Shown: positions 1 to 5,391 of the stretch, piece by piece
How positions within the stretch are numbered: position 1 is the first letter of the stretch
How the letters are laid out: each line of letters begins with the position of its first letter
Assembly (NCBI GenBank): GCA_018820745.1
Contig: JAHJNP010000092.1
Location: 1 to 7,679, forward strand
Length of the DNA: 7,679 nucleotides
Direction of reading: 5' to 3'
Origin: Gammaproteobacteria bacterium
GTDB lineage: Bacteria; Pseudomonadota; Gammaproteobacteria; Burkholderiales; Thiobacillaceae
Made by a program: the position numbers and the translations under genes
The notes under the pieces: generated by a model
Databases searched by the model: none
What the model was told of the DNA's origin: nothing
The model's input: only the letters and a program-made list of their open reading frames with translations

Positions 1-450
1 CGCCGCCAGGATCCCGACGGCGCCTACGCCGCGGTGGTGCCGAAGTGGGTCGCCAGCATGATCCACAACGAGCCGGTCTACATCAACGGCGACGGCGAAA
101 CCAGCCGCGACTTCTGCTACATCGACAACGTCATCCAGGCCAACCTGCTCGCCGCCACCAGCACACACGCGGACGCCGCCAACCAGGTCTACAACGTCGC
201 CGTCGGCGAGCGCACCACGCTGAACGAATTGTTCGAGGCCATCCGCGCCTTGCTGGCGCCGAAGTATCCCCATCTGGCCGACGCCAAGCCGGTCTACCGC
301 GACTTCCGCGCCGGCGACGTGCGCCATTCGCTGGCCGACATTTCCAAGGCCCGCACGCGGCTGGGATACGAACCCACCCATCGCATCGGCGAGGGCCTGG
401 CGGAGGCGATGGGCTGGTACGTGCATGACCTGGGCGAGCAGCCTGGCTGA
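1..450 (+). CDS. UDP-N-acetylhexosamine 4-epimerase, WbpP/TviC type (3' part)
   Basis: This is the last 149 residues of an extended short-chain dehydrogenase/reductase; the 5' end lies outside the window. The family interconverts UDP-GlcNAc and UDP-GalNAc (or the uronic acid forms) in the cytoplasm to supply O-antigen or capsule precursors, using tightly bound NAD. The fragment opens with [16 protein letters not shown], followed by the highly conserved [15 protein letters not shown] (fragment residues 30-44), [14 protein letters not shown] (64-77) and FRAGDVRHS (102-110). These match, from memory, the C-terminal substrate-binding half of WbpP and TviC closely. The Rossmann domain and the catalytic Ser/Tyr/Lys lie in the missing part, so activity cannot be judged. 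A likely terminator follows at 468-495. The exact substrate (N-acetylhexosamine or its uronate) cannot be decided from this end. Confidence 0.93.
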   Translation, partial: RRQDPDGAYAAVVPKWVASMIHNEPVYINGDGETSRDFCYIDNVIQANLLAATSTHADAANQVYNVAVGERTTLNELFEAIRALLAPKYPHLADAKPVYRDFRAGDVRHSLADISKARTRLGYEPTHRIGEGLAEAMGWYVHDLGEQPG

Positions 451-2140
451 TTTGAAGACTCGAAGCGAAAATCCGGCTGGACTTGGGCCGGTTTTGAGCG
501 AGCACAAACCGCTCGATCCGGCCTCCGGGGCCAGGGAGGGGGCGCTGGATGTCCTGCTGCGGCGCATGCGGACCGAGAGCGATTTCCCCGCCTTGTCCGA
601 GGCCATCGGCGACATCAACCGCATCGCCTCCTCCGACCGCGAGGGGGTCAACGAACTCTCCAACAACATCCTCAAGGACTTCGCGCTGACCAACAAGCTC
701 TTGAAGCTGGCCAACGTTGCGTTCTACAACCAGGTCGGCGGCGGTTCGATCAGCACCATTTCGCGCGCGGTGGTCATCCTCGGGTTCGACGCGGTGCGGT
801 CGATCGCGCTGAGCCTGATCCTGTTCGATAACCTGGAAAACAAGGCACACGCGCAGCAGCTGAAGGAAGAATTCGTCAAGGTGCTGTACGCCGGGATGCT
901 GGCGCGCGAGATGGCGGACAAGGCACAGCTGAGGGACGTGGAGGAGGCGTTCATCGGCGCCATGCTGCACAATCTGGGGCGCATGCTGGCCATGTTTTAC
1001 TTCCCCGCCGAAACCGAAGCAATCAGGCAGCTGATCGAGATTGAGGGGCTCGGCGATGCCGCGGCGTCGACCCAGGTGCTGGGGCTGTCGTACGAGAATC
1101 TGGGGATGGGGATCGCCCGCAACTGGGGATTTCCGGATCAGCTGGTGCAGAGCATGAAGCAACTGCCGGCAGGGAAGGTCAGGAAATGCGCGAGCAATCC
1201 CGAACGGCTGCGCGCGCTGGCGGGGTTTTCCAACGAGTTGTGCGGCATCGTGCTCAGCACGCCGGACGCGGACCGCGGCAAGGCGCTGGCCGCGCTCACG
1301 GCGCGTTACAGCGACAGCGTGCCGGTGACGGTGGAGCAGATCGCCGGCCTGATGGAACAGTCGATGCGGGACATCGCGCCATTCGCCATGGCGGTGAATG
1401 TGAATCTGAGGCAAAGCGCCTTTGCGCAGGAGGCGTCGAAATGGGCCGGCATGGCCGCGGCGCCGGGCGCGGCGCCTGCGGTCACACCGTCAGCCACGGA
1501 CGCATTGACGGGGACGCAAGCCGATGCCCCGACCCTGCTGGAAGCGACCGCGCTGCACGAACACGCAGCCATCCTCGATGCCGCACCCGACGAAGCCGGC
1601 GGCCAGGCGCCGCGCACCACCGAGGCGGTCCAATCCGTCCTCACTGCGGGGCTGCAGGACGTCAGCAACTCGCTGATCGACGACAACATGTCAGTCAACG
1701 ATATTTTGCGCATGATCCTCGAAGCCATGTACACCGGCATGGGCTTCGCCCATGTGGTGCTGTGCATCAAGGATGGCCGCCACAACACGATGTGTGGCAA
1801 ATTCGGTTTCGGCGACGGCGTGCAGAGCCTGATCAAGGCCTTTGATTTCCCGCTGGCGGCGCAGCCGGACGTGTTCCTCGTCGCGCTACAGAACAATGCC
1901 GACATCCTCATCACCGACATCGACGATCCGAAAATCGCGACGCGGATTCCGGCGTGGTACCGGCAGCATGTTCCGGCGCGCACCTTCGTGCTGTTCCCGA
2001 TCATCGTCAAGGGCAAGCCGATCGGCTTGATCTATGCCGACCGCCCGCAGCCCGGCGACATCACGATCCCCGAGAAAGAGCTTTCGCTGCTCAAATCGCT
2101 GCGCAATCAGGCCGTGCTCGCCATCAGGCAGTCCCTGTAA
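425..2140 (+). CDS. HDOD domain protein with C-terminal GAF-like domain
   Basis: This is a 571-codon cytoplasmic signalling protein. The HDOD (modified HD-GYP) domain runs from about residue 50 to 245, with the family core [19 protein letters not shown] and [20 protein letters not shown]. The position of the HD pair reads His-Asn (182-183, in LHNLGRML), so no HD metal site is expected. An Ala/Pro-rich linker (about 341-395) leads to a GAF-like domain (about 402-571) with the strand pattern [20 protein letters not shown]. From memory, similar HDOD-GAF modules occur fused to Ser/Thr kinases in betaproteobacteria; no kinase is present here. HDOD proteins act as scaffolds in stress or second-messenger signalling; the ligand and partner are unknown. 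The start is uncertain. ATG 425 overlaps the epimerase by 26 bases, has no well-placed Shine-Dalgarno and forces translation through the hairpin at 468-495. TTG 452 and TTG 494 are alternatives; ATG 566 would cut into the conserved domain. Confidence 0.92.
   Translation: MTWASSLADLKTRSENPAGLGPVLSEHKPLDPASGAREGALDVLLRRMRTESDFPALSEAIGDINRIASSDREGVNELSNNILKDFALTNKLLKLANVAFYNQVGGGSISTISRAVVILGFDAVRSIALSLILFDNLENKAHAQQLKEEFVKVLYAGMLAREMADKAQLRDVEEAFIGAMLHNLGRMLAMFYFPAETEAIRQLIEIEGLGDAAASTQVLGLSYENLGMGIARNWGFPDQLVQSMKQLPAGKVRKCASNPERLRALAGFSNELCGIVLSTPDADRGKALAALTARYSDSVPVTVEQIAGLMEQSMRDIAPFAMAVNVNLRQSAFAQEASKWAGMAAAPGAAPAVTPSATDALTGTQADAPTLLEATALHEHAAILDAAPDEAGGQAPRTTEAVQSVLTAGLQDVSNSLIDDNMSVNDILRMILEAMYTGMGFAHVVLCIKDGRHNTMCGKFGFGDGVQSLIKAFDFPLAAQPDVFLVALQNNADILITDIDDPKIATRIPAWYRQHVPARTFVLFPIIVKGKPIGLIYADRPQPGDITIPEKELSLLKSLRNQAVLAIRQSL
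468..495 (+). terminator. Putative intrinsic terminator of the epimerase gene
   Basis: A CCGGC/GCCGG stem (473-477 with 487-491) encloses a nine-base loop. It is extended by AAAA (468-471) pairing with TTTT (492-495) across one bulged T. An A-tract/GC-stem/T-tract layout 18 bases after the epimerase stop is typical of a rho-independent terminator, although the T-run is only four bases. It lies inside the longest possible reading frame of the next gene, which argues that the real start of that gene is further downstream. Confidence 0.45.
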
Positions 2141-2196
2141 TCGCCGCGTGCGCGGGCTGCGCGGAACCCCACAGCGGAATTCGGCATAATGACGTG

Positions 2197-3684
2197 ATGA
2201 CGTCTTCCCGAATCGCCTGCCGTTTTCTCGCCGGCCTGCTGCTTGCAGGCCTGGCCGCTTCTGTCCACGCCACCGGGCTTCCCGCGGCCTTGACCGCTGC
2301 GCTGAAACAGGCCGGCATTCCGCTCGACCATGTGGCGGTGGTGGTGCAGCCGCTGGACGCGGTGGCGCCGGTACTCAGCCACAACGCCGGGGTGGCGCTG
2401 AATCCGGCCTCGGTGATGAAGCTGGTGACCAGCTTTGCGGCGCTCGATCAGCTCGGCCCCGGCTTCCTTTGGACGACTGATGTCTGGGCGAATGGCATGA
2501 TCGCGGACGGCGTGCTGAAAGGCGACCTTGTCATCAAGGGTCATGGCGACCCCACCCTGACGCTGGAGCGGATGTGGCTGCTGCAGCGCGAGTTGCGCGC
2601 GCGCGGGGTGCGCCACATCGACGGCAATCTGGTGCTTGACCTCAGCCATTTCGAGTTGCCGCCGATCGACCCGGGCGCTTTCGACGGCGAGCCGCTTGCC
2701 CCGTACAACGCTGCGCCGGGGCCGCTGGTGGCCAACTTCAATGCGACGACGCTGCGCCTGAAGCCGGATGGGGAGCAGGTTCTGATCGTGCCGGATATCG
2801 CGCTGCCCGGAGTGACGCTGACCTCGCGCCTGGTGCTGACCGACAGTGCGGCATGCAATGGCTGGAGGGATGCGCTCTCACCGGCCATTCCCGACCCCGA
2901 ACGCCTCGAACTGGTGGTGAGCGGGCGCTACGCGCGCGGCTGCGGCGAGCAGGCCTGGATGCTGAATCTGTTCGAGCCGGCCGCGACCTTCGATTTCATT
3001 TTTCGCGGGCTGTGGGCGGAGTCGGGCGGCACGCTGACCGGCGCGACGCTGCCGGGGATGGCGCCCGGCACCGAGCCGTTGCTGAAATTCGCCTCGGAAC
3101 CGCTGACCGATGCGCTCACCCGCCTCAATAAACATTCCAACAACCTGATGACGCGCAACCTGTTCCTGACGCTCGGCGCGGAAAGATACGGCGCGCCGGC
3201 GACGCTGGAAAAAGGCGCGCGTGCGGTGCGTGAGGTGTTGCTGCGGCGCGGCGTGCCGACCCGCAAGCTGGTTCTGGAAAACGGCGCCGGTCTGTCGCGC
3301 ATCGAGCGCATCAGCGCGGACGCGCTGAACCAGTTGCTGCGGGCCGCCTACAATAGCCCGCTGTTCGCCGAGTTCGAGTCGGCACTACCGATCGTCGCCA
3401 GCGACGGCACCCTGAAGCGCCGTTTCAACGGCAGCGCGGTCAGCGGCAGCGCACACCTCAAAACCGGCTCCCTGCGCGACGTCAGCGCACTGGCCGGCTA
3501 TGTCTACACCATGAACGGCCAGCGCGTCAGCCTCGTCATGCTGGTCTACCACGCCAACGCGCGCCGCAGCGAGGCTGCGCAGCGCGCGCTGCTGGAGTGG
3601 GTGCATACGACTCCACACGGGCTTCAGCCCTTAAGGGCACAAGAGCCTGCAGCGGGTGGACAGACAGGGGGCATGTCGCGGTGA
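2197..3684 (+). CDS. dacB: D-alanyl-D-alanine carboxypeptidase/endopeptidase (PBP4 class)
   Basis: This is a 495-residue periplasmic peptidoglycan hydrolase (peptidase family S13). It removes the terminal D-Ala from pentapeptides and cleaves peptide cross-links. A signal peptide (residues 1-25: Arg at 5 and 9, hydrophobic LAGLLLAGLAAS, probable cleavage after VHA) leads to the three active-site motifs in order: SVMK (Ser72 nucleophile, Lys75), SNN (314-316) and KTG (422-424). The long gap between the first two motifs is typical of the class, and overall length is close to that of E. coli DacB. ATG 2197 is preferred over GTG 2194; the Shine-Dalgarno is weak. The gene lies 56 bases after the HDOD gene, and its stop overlaps the GTG of the next gene, suggesting cotranscription downstream. 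Oddity: the last 25 or so residues (from about HTTPHGLQP) are encoded largely by a palindromic repeat and look like an acquired tail. Confidence 0.96.
   Translation: MTSSRIACRFLAGLLLAGLAASVHATGLPAALTAALKQAGIPLDHVAVVVQPLDAVAPVLSHNAGVALNPASVMKLVTSFAALDQLGPGFLWTTDVWANGMIADGVLKGDLVIKGHGDPTLTLERMWLLQRELRARGVRHIDGNLVLDLSHFELPPIDPGAFDGEPLAPYNAAPGPLVANFNATTLRLKPDGEQVLIVPDIALPGVTLTSRLVLTDSAACNGWRDALSPAIPDPERLELVVSGRYARGCGEQAWMLNLFEPAATFDFIFRGLWAESGGTLTGATLPGMAPGTEPLLKFASEPLTDALTRLNKHSNNLMTRNLFLTLGAERYGAPATLEKGARAVREVLLRRGVPTRKLVLENGAGLSRIERISADALNQLLRAAYNSPLFAEFESALPIVASDGTLKRRFNGSAVSGSAHLKTGSLRDVSALAGYVYTMNGQRVSLVMLVYHANARRSEAAQRALLEWVHTTPHGLQPLRAQEPAAGGQTGGMSR
3611..3658 (-). repeat. REP-like palindromic element, copy A
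   Basis: On the minus strand it reads CACCCGC (3658-3652), then GCAGG (3650-3646), then a two-tier hairpin. The centre is the perfect 12-base palindrome GCCCTTAAGGGC (3627-3638), flanked by GGCTT (3620-3624) that can pair with AAGAGCC (3641-3647) across one bulge. A competing hairpin, GGGCT/AGCCC, sits at 3619-3630. The head, the GCAGG block and the hairpin layout are shared with the element at 3948-4004, in opposite orientation. It lies in the 3' end of dacB without breaking the frame. The tail-side boundary is approximate. Confidence 0.55.
3666..3671 (+). promoter_or_regulatory. Ribosome binding site for the small membrane protein gene
   Basis: AGGGGG lies nine bases before GTG 3681, inside the end of dacB. 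It supports this GTG as the start rather than ATG 3702, and suggests translation coupled to the dacB stop. Confidence 0.5.
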
Positions 3685-3899
3685 ATCCCGGCTGCCGTGT
3701 GATGGGCCTGTTTCTGGTGCTGCTGGCGCTGTTCCAGGCATTGCCGGTGGCGGTGGCGGCCTGGCAGGCGCAGCAATGGCCGGATGCGGTGTCGGAATGG
3801 ATCCGGCTGTCGCTGCTGCCGGTCGCGCTGTGGCTGTATCTGCGCTACTTCAGCATCCTCGGTTGCCGCCGGTGCGGGGATGACGATGACGTTCGATAA
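3681..3899 (+). CDS. Small two-helix inner membrane protein, function unknown
   Basis: The 72-residue product is not recognised. It has two hydrophobic segments, about residues 8-27 (MGLFLVLLALFQALPVAVAA) and 41-60, joined by a short Trp- and Gln-rich loop. It ends in a Cys-x-x-Cys tail with four Asp residues (GCRRCGDDDD, Cys62 and Cys65). The positive charges (Arg6, Arg63, Arg64) suggest that both ends face the cytoplasm. GTG 3681 is chosen because it overlaps the dacB TGA by four bases and has AGGGGG nine bases upstream; ATG 3702 would give 65 residues and remove almost nothing from the first helix. The 3' end overlaps the following small gene by 20 bases. The layout suggests one transcript from dacB onwards; a role in envelope biology is only guilt by association. 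Confidence 0.72.
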   Translation: MNPGCRVMGLFLVLLALFQALPVAVAAWQAQQWPDAVSEWIRLSLLPVALWLYLRYFSILGCRRCGDDDDVR

Positions 3900-4145
3900 G
3901 GTGCCCGACTGGGTGAGATGGCTGGCGCAGGTGCCGACGGTACCTGGCACCCGCAAAGGGCAGGCCGTGGCTGTAAAGCCGCTAAAGCGGCAACAGCCAC
4001 GCTCTGGGCGTACGAGGCCGAGCCCAACCAGCAGGACACCGGCTGGTACGAGAACGAAGTCGGGCGCATCCTGCGGCTGGGGCAAACCGCCCCGCCGGAC
4101 GACTGGACGGCCAGCCTGACGCGCTGGCCGTCCCAACGCGACTGA
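3880..4145 (+). pseudogene. Small Trp-rich conserved hypothetical gene, frameshifted and carrying a repeat insert
   Basis: Two frames together look like one protein. The first (from ATG 3880 or 3886) reads MTMTFDKVPDWVRWLAQ up to 3930; the second reads ADGTW at 3933-3947 and, after an insert, WAYEAEPNQQDTGWYENEVG from 4005, ending at TGA 4143-4145. One missing base near 3931-3932 explains the switch: adding an A gives CAG GAT GCC (Gln-Asp-Ala) and restores a continuous LAQDADGTW. Between the two Trp codons sit 57 extra bases (3948-4004), in frame, encoding a Lys/Ala-rich stretch unlike the rest. From memory, related small betaproteobacterial proteins have the two Trp adjacent. I know no function. 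If the missing base is a sequencing error, this is an intact gene with a 19-residue insertion. A shorter frame from ATG 3918 (75 residues) would be an automatic call but lacks the conserved N-terminus. Confidence 0.65.
3948..4004 (+). repeat. REP-like palindromic element, copy B (57 bases, inserted in a gene)
   Basis: The element starts with CACCCGC, carries GCAGG at 3960-3964, then folds into a strong two-tier hairpin. The outer stem CGTGGCTGT/ACAGCCACG (3966-3974 with 3993-4001) has nine perfect pairs; the inner stem GCCGCT/AGCGGC (3978-3983 with 3986-3991) has six, closed by AA. CTGG stands on both sides (3944-3947 and 4004-4007) and could be a target duplication or chance. Its length is a multiple of three and it has no stop in the host frame, so the downstream frame stays open. 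Confidence 0.65.
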
Positions 4146-4158
4146 CCGCCCCGCCGAA

Positions 4159-4701
4159 TCAGGGCGCGTCCGGCGCGTCCAGTTGCAGTTGTCCGTCCTT
4201 CACCGGGATGCGCGGGCCAGGCTGATGGTCCATGCGCACCAGCCCCTCTTCTTTGCCCAGACGGTAGCGCACGTCATAGCCGATGGTCTGGGTGTGCGAT
4301 TCCTGAACGGTCCTGCAGCGCCGTTCGGTTCGGCTGACGGTGTCCTTTTCCTGCATGTTCTTCTGTACCTGGTTGCCGGCGTAGCCGCCCGCCGCTGCAC
4401 CGCCGACGGTGGCCAGGGTGCGTCCGGTGCCGCCGCCAATCTGGCTGCCGAGCAGGCCGCCTGCCACCGCGCCGATCGCGGTGCCGGCGATGCGGTTGGG
4501 ATCCTTGACCGGCGCCTGCTCGTTGACGACCATGTCTTCGCAAATTTCCTTGGGCGTTTTCCGGGTTTCGGTCACCGGCTCGACGGCCAGCACCTCGGCA
4601 AATTTCGGCGCCGGATTGAGCGCCTTGTAGCCGGCAAAGCCGCCGATTGCAGTCGCGGCAACGGCCCCGGCAATCACCCCTGCCAACATCGATTTATTCA
4701 T
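4159..4701 (-). CDS. ycfJ: Glycine-zipper 2TM domain envelope protein, YcfJ-like
   Basis: The 180-residue product matches E. coli YcfJ (about 179 residues) from end to end by memory: the same MNKSMLAG start, a Lys-Thr-Pro then Cys motif (KTPKEICED, Cys54), a central block, and the C-terminal pattern GYDVRYRLG...VRMD...PG..IP..DGQL. The first 26 or so residues form a hydrophobic signal or anchor segment. Residues 71-110 are a glycine zipper (GTAIGAVAGGLLGSQIGGG and AAAGGYAGNQ) likely to pack as two helices in a membrane. Cys54 and Cys129 could form a periplasmic disulfide. The family is linked to the cell envelope and biofilm; its molecular role is not established. It starts at ATG 4701 behind AGGAG and converges with the small gene on the other strand, 13 bases stop to stop. 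The C-terminus DAPDAP is encoded by a nine-base tandem repeat. Confidence 0.93.
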   Translation of the reverse strand: MNKSMLAGVIAGAVAATAIGGFAGYKALNPAPKFAEVLAVEPVTETRKTPKEICEDMVVNEQAPVKDPNRIAGTAIGAVAGGLLGSQIGGGTGRTLATVGGAAAGGYAGNQVQKNMQEKDTVSRTERRCRTVQESHTQTIGYDVRYRLGKEEGLVRMDHQPGPRIPVKDGQLQLDAPDAP

Positions 4702-4708
4702 GATCTTT

Positions 4709-4713
4709 CTCCT
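4709..4713 (-). promoter_or_regulatory. Strong ribosome binding site of the YcfJ-like gene
   Basis: On the minus strand AGGAG is followed by seven bases and then ATG 4701. It is the clearest Shine-Dalgarno in the window and fixes this start. The roughly 100 bases between here and the PyrR-like gene probably hold the promoter, but no convincing -35/-10 pair was seen. Confidence 0.75.
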
Positions 4714-4799
4714 GCAGAGTTGAGGTTGACGACATCAGCCGCTATGGGGGCATGATAGTCCACCATGGCGGGCGTTCCCGGAGAGGAACCCACGGGCGC

Positions 4800-5360
4800 C
4801 TATTCGGGCTGCAGCAGGTCGATCCTGAAGCTGTCCTCGTAAGGCGGTACATTGCATTCGATGACATCCGAGGGCGCGACGTCGAGGCGCACGCCGACGA
4901 TGTCGGTGCGCACCGGCAGTTTCGATGCGCCGCGGTCCACCAGCACCACGGTGCGGATCTCGGCCGGCTGCCGGCACGCCAGATATTCCACCGCGCGCAG
5001 CATGGAATGCCCGCGATACATCACGTCGTCGACCACCAGCACGGTGTAATCCGCGAGATCGAGCGTGGCGTGGGTGGGGTTTTCGGTCAGCCGGGTTTCG
5101 GGATAAAGCAGCGTGAGGTCGTCGGCATAGCGCTTGATCTGCAGATCAAGCCGCACGCAGTCCGCGAGGCCGTAGGTCTCGGCCAGGCGTGCCTGCAGCC
5201 GGTCGGCCAGGGGCGCACCGCGCCGCAGGATACCGACAATCGCAACCTGCGTGCGCCCGGTCAGCAGGCCGGCCGCCTGGCGCGCCATGTCGGTGACGAT
5301 GGCATCGAGCTGCGAGGGGGTATAGAGGCAGGTGCGCCGGCCCTGGGGCTTGCCTGTCAT
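4800..5360 (-). CDS. PyrR-like phosphoribosyltransferase
   Basis: The 186-residue protein has the type I phosphoribosyltransferase fold in PyrR order: GILRRGAPLADRL (43-55), LDLQIKRYADDL (71-82), the PRPP loop VLVVDDVMYRGHS (107-119), and VVLVDRGASKLPVRTDIVG (138-156). PyrR proteins bind UMP and PRPP, and either control pyr genes or convert uracil and PRPP to UMP. The phosphate-binding part of the loop reads Tyr-Arg-Gly-His-Ser where PyrR has Tyr-Thr-Gly-Arg-Thr, and the C-terminus (IECNVPPYEDSFRIDLL) differs from classical PyrR. It may therefore be a related subfamily with another substrate, and no symbol is given. It starts 31 bases after the EAL-HDOD stop, probably in the same transcript as ubiD; no pyr gene is adjacent. 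The Shine-Dalgarno is weak (GGCGGG). Confidence 0.88.
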   Translation of the reverse strand: MTGKPQGRRTCLYTPSQLDAIVTDMARQAAGLLTGRTQVAIVGILRRGAPLADRLQARLAETYGLADCVRLDLQIKRYADDLTLLYPETRLTENPTHATLDLADYTVLVVDDVMYRGHSMLRAVEYLACRQPAEIRTVVLVDRGASKLPVRTDIVGVRLDVAPSDVIECNVPPYEDSFRIDLLQPE

Positions 5361-5391
5361 GGTCGCGCCCGCCTGCCGGATTCGGGGGTCA

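Noticed and set aside
131..1414. 427-codon open frame on the minus strand opposite the epimerase end and HDOD gene
   Set aside because: Its translation is Arg/His/Gln-rich low-complexity sequence with no domain pattern, and it lies opposite two well-supported genes; this is a common artefact in GC-rich DNA.
2144..2164. GC-rich inverted repeat (CCGCG/CGCGG) after the HDOD stop as a terminator
   Set aside because: The arms are very short, the loop is too small and there is no T-run.
2185..2190. CATAAT as a -10 box giving a leaderless dacB transcript
   Set aside because: It is well placed relative to ATG 2197, but there is no -35-like hexamer at the right spacing and no extended -10.
3659..3947. 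The segment between the two inward-facing palindromes as a composite mobile unit
   Set aside because: It contains the end of dacB and the 5' part of the next gene, and there is no transposase or matching flanking duplication around the whole segment.
4163..4180. Nine-base tandem repeat (GGCGCGTCC twice)
   Set aside because: It only encodes the DAPDAP end of the YcfJ-like protein; two units are not evidence of a functional repeat.
4774..4789. GTTCC/GGAAC inverted repeat after the PyrR-like gene as a terminator
   Set aside because: The stem is only five base pairs with mismatches outside it, and no T-run follows on the minus strand.
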